Shown: positions 24,054-38,030, numbered from the stretch's first letter. The stretch: 64,000 nt of DNA from Fragilariopsis cylindrus CCMP1102 (GCA_900095095.1 FMBT01000318.1:310001-374000), one strand, 5' to 3'. Program-made: numbers and translations. The notes: a model not told the origin generated them from the sequence alone.

Positions 24054-24769
24054 GATTGATTCTCACCTTCTTATTTCTCTCTAAAAAAGGAAAAAGGACA
24101 TGTTTCGCATGTCATGGGGAATTTTCAATGGGAAATTTTAAGAGTTAGAACAAAAAAAAAGAAACGGAATGTGAGGATATTTAATTTGAAAAAATAAAAT
24201 ATAAACTTCATCCTTCGAAAGAATTTTTTTCTCTATCAAAAAAATCATAACATAATATTATTATACACTAACGTTATAATATTTTATGACTACTGTAAAT
24301 AAATAAAACAATTGAGAAGTGAAGGAAGTCATTATAACACATCATAAAACACCTAATATAAAGGGAGGAACAGTGTACCGTACGCAGCGCCTCAAAAAAA
24401 TAAATCTAAAATAAAATAACAAATTTAAAGGTAGACTTTCATTTTTTCTCCGAAGTTCGTCATCTGCCTTATTCGTGTTTTCGGTTAACGTTAGCTTGAA
24501 GACCTTCTTACTCTACTACTACTGTAAAGGAAAAACAATTCTCGCTCGAATCAATCGTCAAAAATACTTTCGTTGTTCAAGATGCACTAAAAGCGCGTAT
24601 TGATAGTACACACAATTTAATTTATATTTAACATTTTTTAAACATATCATCTTTCGTCAACAAAAGAAAATGATGATATATTCATCAATACTCAATCAAT
24701 TTGGATGGAAATTGACGGAATAGATATTAAGATAGATAACAAGGAGTAAATAGTTGAAGTTGAATATTA
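24054..24769. other. Intergenic, nothing recognised
   Basis: AT-rich 3' sequence of the HMG gene and promoter of the plastid methyltransferase. No gene or repeat of note. Confidence 0.5.
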
Positions 24770-25750
24770 ATGATAGTAAATATGTTCGTACTCGTATCGC
24801 TCTTATTCTTGTACATAATAACGCCGGAAAGTTTGTTTTCGGAAGCATTTTCTTTCGATCCTTTGAAGGAAAATAACGATGGATTTTTTTCGAGGCGAAA
24901 ATTAATTACAGTTCCCATAGGAGTTGCAGGTGCTGTCGTATATGGAAAACTTCTTTCTACTTCATTTGAGAAATTAACCCGCGGGGATCTTGTCTATCCG
25001 AATGCTCACGAACAACGAGTACGATCTACAATATCGACGGCTGTTATCGGCTCTATTCCTTCTAATCTGAGAAGCAAAATTGATAACGATGGAACCGAAG
25101 GAGTTATTCGGTCGCTAAGAATTTTAGAGGTTGGACTTGGAAAGGAAAACAGAGTCATTCAGAGAGGTCTATACAAGGATGCATTCTCGGAAGCTACATC
25201 TAAAGGTATATCAAAAATTGAACTAATCGGAGTTGATATTGTCTCTCCGACGACAGCAATATTGGAACGCTCAAAAAATATCCTGATGCGAACGGGAGAT
25301 GATAATGGTGCTGACATCTCCTTCGAATTTGTGAAAGGGAGTATTACGTCAGGGTTAGAATACGAAGATAATTTCTTCGACTGCGTTCTCTGCTCACTCA
25401 CATTATGCTCCGTCGACGACCAGGTTACTGCATTAAATGAAATCAAACGGGTATTAAAAAGCGATGGGGGAACGTTTGGATACGTCGAACATGTTGCTGT
25501 GAATCCAGATGAACCATACTCGCTACTATCATTCGAGCAAAAGCTTTTTAACCCTTTACAAATTTTAGTAGCCGACAATTGTCATTTGCACCGTTTCACG
25601 GAGGATAATATATCAAGTGTATTTGGTGTATCGGAAGGAAGTAGTATGACAACAGTAAAATCGACGAAACTAACGGGTGAACGTTTTCTCGTTGACGATA
25701 TGTGGCCTGTTTCTTGTCAGGTATGTGGTGTAATTAAAAAACTGCAGTAA
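24770..25750 (+). CDS. Plastid-targeted METTL7-like SAM-dependent methyltransferase
   Basis: Class I methyltransferase of the METTL7/UbiE-like kind. An N-terminal signal peptide (MFVLVSLLFLYII) ends in SEAFSF, a classical ASAFAP plastid motif, followed by a second hydrophobic segment (VPIGVAGAVVYGKLL). The SAM-binding part has RILEVGLGKENR (motif I), ELIGVDIVSPT (motif II acidic) and CVLCSLTLCSVDDQ with ALNEIKRVLKSDGGTFGYVEHV, closely like METTL7. Single exon, 326 residues. METTL7 relatives act on small thiols or lipids; the substrate here is unknown. The second hydrophobic stretch could anchor it in a plastid membrane. Confidence 0.75.
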   Translation: MIVNMFVLVSLLFLYIITPESLFSEAFSFDPLKENNDGFFSRRKLITVPIGVAGAVVYGKLLSTSFEKLTRGDLVYPNAHEQRVRSTISTAVIGSIPSNLRSKIDNDGTEGVIRSLRILEVGLGKENRVIQRGLYKDAFSEATSKGISKIELIGVDIVSPTTAILERSKNILMRTGDDNGADISFEFVKGSITSGLEYEDNFFDCVLCSLTLCSVDDQVTALNEIKRVLKSDGGTFGYVEHVAVNPDEPYSLLSFEQKLFNPLQILVADNCHLHRFTEDNISSVFGVSEGSSMTTVKSTKLTGERFLVDDMWPVSCQVCGVIKKLQ

Positions 25751-25819
25751 CTCTAATTAATATAATATGCTATTACAACTGGGATCTGAATGTGAAAGCA
25801 AGTTGGCAGAATATAGTAG

Positions 25820-25870
25820 GTTATTATTATTATTATTATTATTACTACTGTCATCATCATCATCATCATT
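25820..25870. repeat. (TTA)n and (CAT)n microsatellites
   Basis: Two adjoining trinucleotide tracts between convergent genes. Confidence 0.85.
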
Positions 25871-25903
25871 TTTTGTTGTTTAATTAATCAATGCGTTTCT
25901 CGT

Positions 25904-27084
25904 CTACTTTGAAACATCGTGGATTGCATCCGCAATGTAATCCACATTACCAGAAGTCACACCAGCCATACTTATTCGTCCATCGGCTGTGCAATAAACA
26001 TGCTGGTTCTCACGCATTTGCATCACCTGATCTTCTGATAGTCCAGAATATGCGAACATACCAATTTGTTTAGAAATATGGTCCCAATTTTTTGTCGAGC
26101 CTGTTTCCGTAAGCTTATCCTTCAGTAAGACGCGCATTAGATTGATGCGATCGGCCATTCCCTTGCATTGATCAAGGAAATCTTTGTGTACAAACGAATG
26201 GAAAAAAGAATCAAAGAAAAAGTAAGACGTGTGGAAAAAGATATCAGCTTAATAATAATAAGATATCACAGTTTAACCTGTTGCAAACGTACCTTGTGTG
26301 AGTTTAGGGTCTTCTAGGATTGTTGTGACGATACGTGCTCCATGTCGAGGTGGATTCGAGTACATGGGACGAACGACCATCTTCATTTGAGACACTACAC
26401 GTTTCGCCTCTTCTTCGGTCGCTCCTACAACAGACAAAGCTCCAATTCTTTGTCCATACAAACCGAAATTTTTGGAGAAACTTTGCACTACCATCGGTTG
26501 TAAGCCATCTTCGACGAACATACGTATAGCTGCAGCATCGGTGTTTGGATCTCCAGAAGCAAACTGAAAAGATGTGAGGTGTGAAATATACGAAGTAATA
26601 TTTTGAGCTTTAATGAAACAATATTATTATTATCCTCCAGCAAATATTACTTACTCCTTGGTATGCGCAATCAAAGAAAGGAAGCAAGTTATGTTTTTTG
26701 ATGGTTTCACTCATTTCTTTCCATTGCTCCAACGTCGGATCCATACCAGTAGGATTATGAGCGCCTGTCAGTCAAAAATATTATATGATATGTTATATAA
26801 TAAAACGGAAATCAAATCATGAGAATAATGATACAATTTTATTTTCTACCAGTCTCTCTCTCTTTTTCTCAATGAAAATACGCGTTACAGTACTTACACG
26901 CGTGCAAAAGAACAATAGACCCTTCAGGCATATCTTTGATATCCTTCATCATGTTAACAAAGTCCAAATCCGATGATTCCTTGTCATAGTACCGATATTT
27001 GCGAACCTCTAGTCCAGAGTTTTGAAAGATCGGGATATGGTTTCCCCATGTAGGATTAGGAACATATTGCAATACCAGCATCAA
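25904..27084 (-). pseudogene. Aspartate aminotransferase, N-terminal third missing
   Basis: PLP enzyme that interconverts aspartate and 2-oxoglutarate with oxaloacetate and glutamate. Clear exons: from about 27071 to 26898 (VPNPTWGNHIPIFQNSGLEV, GSIVLLHAC), 26764-26655 ([18 protein letters not shown]), 26563-26293 (SFSKNFGLYGQRIGALSVVG with the PLP lysine, SNPPRHGARIV) and 26181-25904 (MADRINLMR, IGMFAYSGL, GRISMAGV). All splice in phase with good donors. Homology starts at the residue equivalent to about 130 of the usual 410. Upstream on the same strand the sequence is the ABC1-kinase gene, with no room for the missing exons. It is therefore truncated in this assembly, by a real deletion or a misjoin. 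Confidence 0.85.
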
Positions 27085-28574
27085 GAAATACTATCGATCT
27101 CTTAACAATAATTTTATCTTCATCTTCACTTTGTGGTTTAGATTTCGAGAAAATTCTCCATGTTGACTTTGATGAAGGTACTCGAGATGTCTTGACTAAA
27201 ACATTGCCCTGATAATTTTTTGAAATGATCGTTAAGAACAATGTAAATAAAAAAGACAAAGAAACTGTGAGGATATGGTAAATGACCGACTATACAAAAT
27301 GTGAGAAGCAAATACCAAAAATTGTTTTCAGACCGAGGTGAACATACCGGGTGGAGATCTCCATGAATGAAATTGTCCAAGAACACCATTTTAAAGAAAG
27401 CACGAAGCAGTGGACCCGCCAGCTCTCTCCGTATACTCATACCTTCTTCACTCGAGTCGAGGAGAAAGTTTGCAATGGGTATAGAATCATGGGCATAATC
27501 TTCTACAAGAACATCAGAGGATACCCATCCTTCAATGGGTTGCGGAAAGACGATGGATGATCGGTCTTCGGATTGTTGTGAATTTTTATAAAAATTTCTT
27601 CTGAATTGTCGCAAGTTATCTGCTTCTATTCTCAAATCAGCTTGATCGCGTATGACTGCACTAAATTCTTCGACAGCTCTTGGCAAATTTAGCATTTTCA
27701 ATTGATCGAATGGAAGATGATTTAAGAAATCAGCAATGATCTCAATAAAATCAAGATCGCGGTCAACTAATACTTGAAATCGAGGATGTAAAACCTTTAT
27801 TGCTACATCTCGAGTACATTCAGAATTATTATTAGTCGCTGACTTGATAGTGAGCTTACCCCTATAAACTTGTGCAGCCGATCCGCATCCAATCTCATCG
27901 TATATTTCCAACCCTTTTCTTTCATAATCTCCAAATGATTCCGTCAAGACTCGTCGAGTCCATTCTAATGAATGAGGATATCCCTTATCATGAAGAATCG
28001 ATAAACGATCACAAATAGAAGGAGGGAATAAATCACGGCGAGTTGCCGCCCATTGAAATAACTTGATTGCTACAGGGCCCAGTTGTTGGATAGACATAAT
28101 AGCGTAATTCCATGCCACGTTTGAAATCATATCACCACCAAAAACTCGAGTAGAAAAGACAGCCGTCGGAAATAAGAATGTTAACGGAAATAGACGTAGA
28201 ATAACTTCACTAGTCCGCACTGTAACGAAGGAAAACCTACAAATTTGTTTCCAGCATTGACGTAGCCACTGTATTATTCGTTGTGTTACTGACAGGGATG
28301 ATGTTGGACTAATCGCAATACATCTGGAAGATGACATCGACTGTGAATTGTTATTGTCAATCGATCTCCTTGTACTACTCCATCGGTCCCATGGGTCACG
28401 AAAACTCAGAAAAGAAGATCCGGACACTGAAGACAGCTGTACGGCGAAATTTCGTGACCATAGTATTATAGAGCGAGGATTCTTCCCCAGAGAATTTTTG
28501 TATAAATTGTATCGAACCGCTAACGGTATTGTGTTTTTTCTTAGTAGGAGGGTTTGTGCGATACGACCGTGCAT
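27056..28574 (-). pseudogene. ABC1/ADCK2-like atypical kinase, C-terminus missing
   Basis: Mitochondrial UbiB/ABC1 family protein, linked to coenzyme Q biosynthesis. It starts with a basic presequence-like end (MHGRIAQTLLLRKN), then the family block GPVAIKLFQWAATRRDLFP (a variant of KxGQ), the nucleotide-binding GCGSAAQVYRG and VAIKVLHPRF (lysine), LRIEADNLRQFRRNF, and the catalytic loop NFIHGDLHPGN split by an intron (27347-27209; GTATGT...ATCAG). Exon 2 (from 27208) reaches the metal-binding IVFLDAGIA, then runs into the aminotransferase sequence and stops three codons later. About 150-200 C-terminal residues normal for the family are absent. Confidence 0.82.
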
Positions 28575-31641
<3,067 letters not shown>

Positions 31642-31706
31642 ATAGATAGATTATTTTTTTAAATTGTTACATTCTTGAAGTATGCTATTGCCTTTAAATA
31701 GATCCG

Positions 31707-32477
31707 TCAATCGGATGATATTGTACCTGCAGCTACTACTGTCGGCGGTCCCATCCGTTGCCTAGCCATTGCATGCAAGACGTTTATGCATGAAGGATCA
31801 AGGTGACCAACTATACCCTGATTTATCGCCAGTCTCTCCTTCCATTCCATGGGAGATTCATTAATTCGAATAATTGAGAATTTGGAGCTACCATGACCCG
31901 GACCGGTTACAGGTACAGTTAAAACAACTCCTGGAACGTTTTCTTCGTACAGATCACCATAATATTGTCCACCAAAAACTGAGTGAGTACATTTTGATTT
32001 TGAGAGTGGATCTGAAATCAGTTCATTAGCTGGACCGACAGCATTCGCACCTCGACCACGTAACTGATGACCCCAACGATATCTTCCCATTCCATCTTCT
32101 ACTGAACTAGGCGAAAAATCAAACTCACATCCTACGTAATGAGCTTTGGAATCAATCCCACGGCGTGATCCATTTACGAGTTGAATGATATTTTCTGTAT
32201 GTTTAGGAAGAGTAGATGGATTCGTAAGATGAAAAATCAGCCGTCCAATTGACTGATTTGCTACCTCAATATCAAAATAAATGGAATCTGCAGAAAGTTT
32301 TTCTGTAGCAGCAGCAGCACCACCACCACCATCGTCATCATCAACACTTGTGCCACTGACGTTGGAAATACAACGGTTGCTATACTTGTATGCATTTGGT
32401 GTAAAGCCTGCTGTCACGTGTAACAAAACAAATAGCCACAATGTGGTAAAATTGCCTCTCTTTTTCTGGAATACCAT
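31707..32477 (-). CDS. Plastid-targeted divergent cyclophilin-like protein
   Basis: Single exon, 256 residues. The N-terminal signal peptide (TLWLFVLLHVTAGFTP) has an ASAFAP-type GFTP, followed by a Ser/Asp/Gly-rich transit region. The body resembles the cyclophilin fold: SIYFDIEVANQSIGRLIFHL, TENIIQLVNGS, AHYVGCEFDFSPSS, NVPGVVLTVPVTGPGHGSSKFSIIRIN. The canonical catalytic Arg and the FxxQ-type residues are not obvious, so peptidyl-prolyl isomerase activity is doubtful. Convergent with PRP43, 65 bp apart. Confidence 0.6.
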   Translation of the reverse strand: MVFQKKRGNFTTLWLFVLLHVTAGFTPNAYKYSNRCISNVSGTSVDDDDGGGGAAAATEKLSADSIYFDIEVANQSIGRLIFHLTNPSTLPKHTENIIQLVNGSRRGIDSKAHYVGCEFDFSPSSVEDGMGRYRWGHQLRGRGANAVGPANELISDPLSKSKCTHSVFGGQYYGDLYEENVPGVVLTVPVTGPGHGSSKFSIIRINESPMEWKERLAINQGIVGHLDPSCINVLHAMARQRMGPPTVVAAGTISSD

Positions 32478-32886
32478 GTGATGTTGTTGTTCCGATGAGC
32501 AATTCGAGTATGTTATGATTTATGAAGATTTAAGATACTTGAAGTATTAGTTGTTCATTATTTATTTTGTGAGTTTCTTGTGATCTCCTTATTACTGTAT
32601 TGACTGTAATCTTCCATTTTCTTTTACTAGATGTTCCCCCATTTTGAATTATAGCGTTAAGACATAATGAACAATTTCCCCCTATAATCAAGCAAGCACT
32701 CCTCCCCCAAAATCAAAGGATCTTCCTGTAACACAATAAATCAATCACAAATTCTAAAAATTGGATCTTTTAAAAATAATGACGACGATGAACGATGATC
32801 GATCTCATATTATTACGACCTCCCTCCATTTGTTAGTTGTAAGATAAACACTCGTACAAGTACAAGTTCATCCTATTGCATTCATC
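32478..32886. other. Divergent intergenic region
   Basis: About 410 bp between two divergent plastid-targeted protein genes; presumably both promoters. No other feature. Confidence 0.45.
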
Positions 32887-33696
32887 ATGTTGATATTTCA
32901 AAGAGATTATGCCGTGCTCATTATTGTAATTGCAATTACCATCACTGCTACTACTACTGCCTTCACATCCTCGCCGGCCATCGCCATCACACGACGACCT
33001 CATTATAACTTGTTGACATTACAGCATGATTCACTTTTTTGTAGTACTAATCTCGTCGTGAGGAAAGCAACAGAAGATACTAATAACGATGATGACGACA
33101 ATGACGATGATGCACTATCAGTATTAAAAAAGAAAATTGATCTGAGCAATTTAAATTTAGATCAATTTCTTGAAAATTTTGATCAGATTCGTTCTAATGT
33201 ATTTGAAGGTAAAATAGGTGAAAGAGGGGAACTATATGTAGTCATTCAAGCAATATTATTTCTTGGGCTAGGGTTAGGATTTCTTCCAGTAGTTCAAGAT
33301 ACACTTGAACTAATTTTTGGTCCAATTTGTTTTATTATTGGATTAATTGTATCAGTTTTATCAGCATTAGGATTAGGAAATAGTTTAAGTCCATGGCCGG
33401 TTCCGGTCGATGACGATAAAGGTGGTGATGGTCTTGTTACAACAGGATTGTACAGTCAAGTTCGACATCCATTATATTCGGGTGTACTATTAATTGGTGT
33501 AGGACTTGCTGTTATTACAAATTCTGTTCCACGATTTTTAATTACATTATTTTTGTTGTATCTATTTGAACTTAAATCAAACTATGAAGAAAATGGATTA
33601 CAAGATGCATTCCCAGTATCCTATGATGAATACATGAAAGAAGTTCCTACGAAATTTGTACCCAAGTCGTTATTAGAGATAATGTTCTCAAAATAA
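32887..33696 (+). CDS. Plastid-targeted PEMT/ICMT-family integral membrane methyltransferase
   Basis: Single exon, 269 residues. The signal peptide (LIIVIAITITATTTAFTSS) carries the plastid Phe motif. After an acidic linker come three to four membrane helices (VIQAILFLGLGLGFLPV, ICFIIGLIVSVLSALGLG, PRFLITLFLLYLFEL) and the family signature VTTGLYSQVRHPLYSGVLLIG with a downstream EENGLQDAFPVSYDEYMKEVP. This is the SAM-binding pattern of phospholipid and isoprenylcysteine methyltransferases (PF04191-like). In plastids such proteins can be NnrU- or phospholipid-type; the substrate is not evident. Confidence 0.75.
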   Translation: MLIFQRDYAVLIIVIAITITATTTAFTSSPAIAITRRPHYNLLTLQHDSLFCSTNLVVRKATEDTNNDDDDNDDDALSVLKKKIDLSNLNLDQFLENFDQIRSNVFEGKIGERGELYVVIQAILFLGLGLGFLPVVQDTLELIFGPICFIIGLIVSVLSALGLGNSLSPWPVPVDDDKGGDGLVTTGLYSQVRHPLYSGVLLIGVGLAVITNSVPRFLITLFLLYLFELKSNYEENGLQDAFPVSYDEYMKEVPTKFVPKSLLEIMFSK

Positions 33697-34002
33697 AACA
33701 TCAACCAAGAGCTCATACACAAATTAAGGTTGAGATTTTCTTAAGCAGAGGGTAATTTCTGAGAATAACAGTATCTTTGCAACTCTCATACTTGCATCAT
33801 ATTGCCAAAGAATACTGTTTCCGATTGGATTCTAAATATTAATAATTGGAAAAAAGTTGTCTATCTATCATCATATTTTGCGATGAAGTATTATGATCAC
33901 AATACAATGCTCTAGCTAGCCGATCAATGGGCAAGAAAAAAGTCGAATATAAAAGAGAAATAGAAATAATATGTAAACAAAATGAATCAAAAATGGATTT
34001 AT
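33697..34002. other. Short intergenic, convergent genes
   Basis: Nothing recognised; 3' sequences of two convergent genes. Confidence 0.5.
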
Positions 34003-35469
34003 CTATTCTTCTTCTTTTTCTAATGCAGCAATTTGCTCATCGTATACCATGTTCTGAAGATAAGGATAGAAGGTTGAAACGAGACCATCTTCTGTACCCG
34101 CGTCTAGGAGTCTTGAAATACCATGTGTTGTATGCTTACATCGGTGGTCTGACACTCGATCCTGTGGATAATTGTACGTTCGGATTCGTTCACTACGATC
34201 ACCACTACCCAACAATGAGTTCCTGGCATCGCCCGTCTTTTTTGTTTCTTCTTCTCTTTCCTTATCACGGACGCGTGCTGTAATTAGCTTTAAAGCTTTA
34301 GCTTTGTTCTTGTGTTGACTCCTTTCGTCCTGGATAGCTGCAGTTATTCCTGTTGGCAAATGAGTTATCCGTATAGCACTATCTGTCGTATTGACTGATT
34401 GTCCCTATATTGAAATCGAATATACAGAAGAAGAAAACAAAAACAATAAAAAGTTGGTTAGAAAAACAAATATTAAAGGGAAACAAACAACAACATCTAA
34501 GAATTTTGAAAAGAATATATTCATTTCGAAGACAGGATGAAATTTCAGTTATATGCTTCGACTGTTTTTACATACCCCAGGTCCTGATGATCTCATTGTT
34601 TCTATTTTTAGCTCTGACATGGGCAAAAGCTCGCCACCAGCCTTGTTATCATTTAGTGGCAGTACTGCTACAGAACAAGCACTAGTATGGATCCTTGTAT
34701 CATTGACCGGAACTCTTTGAACTCTATGTACACCACTTTCGTATTTGAAAAGACCATATGGACGTATATTGGCAAGAATATTGTCATCTTCGTCCTCATT
34801 CTGGTCTGTAGAGAAGTTCATATTAGATGCCCTTCCACTTATTGACAATACACTTTCTTTGATCCCCCCCAAGTCGGTCGTGTTTTCACTCATGACATCA
34901 CATTCCCATTTCATGGCTCTAGCAGTCTTTTTGTATGCTTCTCGAAGTTCTGCAGCAAACAGTGTAGCTTCATCTCCACCCGTTCCAGCTCGTATTTCAA
35001 CGATGGCGTCACTTTGATAATCGTTTTCATCTTTGGGTAAAATGGCAATTCGGATCTTCTTTTCCAATCTTTTTTGCGAAATTTTTATCAGCTCCAACTC
35101 CGCCACACATTCTTTGATCATATCTTCGTCGCCATCCGCCTCCTCCAGAAGATCGCGAATTGATATCTCTTCGGCCTCAAGTTCTGTCTTTTTTTCGAAG
35201 AGAGACGAAAACAACGACAGTGAGGCCAGTTCCTTCCCATGTAGATAGCCATCATCAGGATTGTCTTCTATCTTCTTTAGAACCTCATCATGTTGAGAAA
35301 CCATTACGTCGAGGCGTTTGCTAAATGCAGGAGATATGAAGTGGCGACGATGATTTTTTTGTTGACATGTTGAACTCGTCGGGATCATCGACATCAACAC
35401 TCTCTTTCGCATAGTGAAATTATTATAAAAATGATTTTTGCCAATGATTTTCAATGAAAATGTAGTCAT
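34003..35469 (-). CDS. Organellar peptide chain release factor 1
   Basis: Class I release factor reading UAA/UAG in mitochondria or plastid. Exon 1 35469-34576, intron 34575-34405 (GTATGT...TATAG), exon 2 34404-34003; total 1,296 nt, 431 residues. The GGQ motif that hydrolyses peptidyl-tRNA (298-300) is split by the intron exactly after its first glycine. Other blocks: [55 protein letters not shown], then [18 protein letters not shown] and [19 protein letters not shown]. The basic N-terminus ([16 protein letters not shown]...) without a signal peptide favours mitochondria. The start was taken at the ATG; an upstream GTG is less likely. Confidence 0.92.
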
Positions 35470-35779
35470 CTTCTCGTTCCTTTTAGCTAGCACTTCGCTC
35501 GAATGTTGATAAACAGGTGGTACACGTACTCTATTGGTACTCTATGTTGTGTATTTTCTCGTATTAACAAATGATTCCTTCCTTCAATCGATGTTCATTT
35601 ACCTGTACCGTTATGATGAGTGATGCGAATGATCGATCGACGGCACAAACTTTGAAAAAAAAAATCTTTTTACTTTCAACTTGCTATGCGTGGTATCAGG
35701 GTATGAATCTTATCTACGAATTGTGACTAAAGCTTAAATCTGTTTCTCTTCTCTAATAATTTATCGGATTTTTTATTCT

Positions 35780-35796
35780 TTCAGGCGCAGCCTGAA
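35780..35796. repeat. Left palindrome of the putative element
   Basis: Perfect 7-bp inverted arms TTCAGGC and GCCTGAA around GCA. The AACTTTCA that follows also sits beside the right-hand palindrome. It lies in a short GC-richer patch with GCGCAG/GCGCAC words unlike neighbouring DNA. Confidence 0.6.
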
Positions 35797-36282
35797 CTTT
35801 CATGTCGAGCGCAGCGAGGAGGTGCACACTAACAAAAAGGCTTTCAGAAAACTATCATAAATGTTGAAATCATTTTCCCCTGATAGTTAACACGGCGCAC
35901 CTTTTAGCGCAACAGCATGAAACTTCAACCAAAAGAATGGCCCTATAAGTAATATTGACATTTTCCCAAAGGTGCGCACAATAAGTAAAAAATGTAAAAT
36001 AAAAATTCAATCCCGGACAAAATCCTGAGCCCCCCTAAACCGTTCAAAAACAAACATGTACCTCTGTTGACCGTTCCAACGCGCAATTTTGTTTACTTAG
36101 ACACCAAATGAAAAATATAACCACATGATGTGAAGAATTATGGAATGATCTTTGATGTGTAAAGATAAATTGTATTCGTCTCTCACAAATCTTTCCTCAC
36201 AAAATATATTAAATTGTTACTACTACTATTACTGCAATTATAATAAAAAAACGAATTACACAGGTACTCACAAACATCATCC

Positions 36283-36780
36283 ATGCATTTCAATACAGCT
36301 ATCACTAGAATGCCTACTCGTATTCCTAACTACCAGCCTGATTATGATAATAGTTCATTCGTATCAACACCTAATCATTTAGGAGCAATCATCATTGGTC
36401 GTCCACTAGCATGGAAGCGTCCTGGTGGCCGCCATTTTTGTACCCGCTATGACCAACAGAAGAAAGTGAAACAAGATTTCTTAAGATCTATCATGCTGCT
36501 CCATCAAGTTCATGGAAAAGATTTCATTGAGTTTGGTGAGAGGAGCGTTGAGCTGCATCTTGTCTTTAATATCAAACTTCAATGGGAGGCCGACCTTGAC
36601 AACTTGGTTAAGTTTGTCATGGATTGTCTCCAAATGCCAATTTCAATTGATGGAAACACTGTTAGAGTTTATGAAAATGATATCTGTGTCAAAAGGATTG
36701 TTGCTGAGAAGAGATATGTTGTACCAGGTCAGCCACCATCAACGGTTATCAAAATACTTCCTGTTGTTGTTGAGTTGTAA
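36283..36780 (+). CDS. RusA-family Holliday-junction resolvase
   Basis: Endonuclease family that cuts four-way DNA junctions, mostly known from prophages and bacteria. 165 residues against 120 for E. coli RusA, with about 35 extra at the N-terminus. The fold pattern is present: an N-terminal GRPLAWKRPGGR strand, an alpha-helical middle, then EADLDNLVKFVMDCL, where D104, D106 and K110 match RusA D70, D72 and K76 with identical spacing. ENDICVKRIVAEK follows, with D133 as the second metal acidic residue (the first of the usual DD pair is Asn). Single exon. Two tandem 46-bp repeats follow its stop. The role is inferred: resolving or processing recombination intermediates of the element. Confidence 0.8.
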   Translation: MHFNTAITRMPTRIPNYQPDYDNSSFVSTPNHLGAIIIGRPLAWKRPGGRHFCTRYDQQKKVKQDFLRSIMLLHQVHGKDFIEFGERSVELHLVFNIKLQWEADLDNLVKFVMDCLQMPISIDGNTVRVYENDICVKRIVAEKRYVVPGQPPSTVIKILPVVVEL

Positions 36781-36925
36781 TCTCTGCGTGTATATTTGAA
36801 GTTACTGCTAGCAAATTTGAGTTTACTTATGCAGCAACGTGGGTTTGAAATTATATACTTAGAAGTGTAAATTAACAGTAGTGATATTTTTAAGTTAAAC
36901 ACGTTGTAAATTTTCTCTTATTTTA

Positions 36926-37031
36926 TTTTATTACTAGTTGTTTCAGATATTACTTAGGGAGCTATAACGGAAGCTCTTATTTTTTTTATTACTAGTTGTT
37001 TCAGATTTTACTTAGGGAGCTATAACGGAAG
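36926..37031. repeat. Two-copy tandem repeat, 58-bp period
   Basis: Two nearly identical copies of about 46 bp (common core TTACTAGTTGTTTCAGAT and ACTTAGGGAGCTATAACGG) lie 58 bp apart, downstream of the RusA gene. Only one or two mismatches are visible, so the duplication is recent. Confidence 0.9.
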
Positions 37032-37259
37032 TGACTTGTTCAATAACGTCTAAAAAACAACAATTATTATTATATTTTTTGTGACTGAAAAAAGTTAACT
37101 AGTGATTGAAAAAGTAGTCTTCGCTGAGTTTTTTTCAAACAGTCTGCCCATCTTCCTACACCTTTATTTTTAATAGAAATCTCATGGGCCAGAAAAGAGG
37201 TAGTTTTCCTACCCTTTTTTCAAAAATAATGATAATTTCATCAGTTTTCGGTGATTTTA

Positions 37260-37896
37260 GTAACTACTGTATTATGTACTGTATTATGTACTGTATTATG
37301 TACTGTATTATGTACTGTATTATATTATGTACTGTATTATGTACTGTATTATGTACTGTATTATGTACTGTAGTAACTACTGTAGTAACTACTGTATTAA
37401 CTACTGTATTATCTACTGTAGTAACTACTGTATTATGTACTGTATTATGTACTGTAGTAACTACTGTATTAACTACAGTATTATCTACTGTAGTAACTAC
37501 TGTATTATGTACTGTATTATGTACTGTAGTAACTACTGTATTAACTACTGTATTAACTACTGTATTATCTACTGTAGTAACTACTGTATTATGTACTGTA
37601 TTATGTACTGTAGTAACTACTGTAGTAACTACTGTATTATGTACTGTATTATGTGCTGTATTAACTACTGTATTAACTACTGTAGTAACTACTGTATTAT
37701 GTACTGTATTATGTACTGTATTATGTACTGTATTAACTGCTGTATTAACTACTGTATTATCTACTGTAGTAACTACTGTATTATGTACTGTATTATGTAC
37801 TGTAGTAACTACTGACTGTAGTAACTACTGTAGTAACTACTGTAGTAACTACTGTATTATGTACTGTAGTAACTACTGTAGTAGCTACTGTATTAT
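37260..37896. repeat. 12-bp minisatellite with higher-order pattern, about 52 units
   Basis: Units are TACTGTA plus one of four endings: TTATG (A), GTAAC (B), TTAAC (C), TTATC (D), with a few single variants and one 5-bp insertion near 37321. Arrays run AAAA..., then the order B C D B A A recurs with small changes (for example 37368-37440, 37452-37512, 37524-37610), so units duplicated as blocks of about 72-84 bp. Because 12 is a multiple of three and the units lack stops in two frames, long repetitive open frames cross the array; I do not regard them as genes. Confidence 0.95.
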
Positions 37897-38030
37897 GTGG
37901 TCGTCTTCTCTTTACAATAGTTATCATTTTAATGTATACTTGTCTTCTTATATTTGACAATCACCACCAACGTATATCTACTTGTCTTCTTTCTTCATTT
38001 GATGTTCACCAAATGTATTTATTATCCAGG

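Noticed and set aside
27056-28574. Kinase-aminotransferase fusion protein
   Set aside because: The two coding parts are in different frames at the junction and the kinase frame stops at once.
37260-37896. Possible CRISPR-like array
   Set aside because: Units are contiguous without unique spacers, and the genome is eukaryotic.
37184-37957. Long plus-strand open frames through the minisatellite
   Set aside because: They exist only because the 12-bp unit lacks stops in two frames; the protein would be a four-residue repeat with no start context or folded part.
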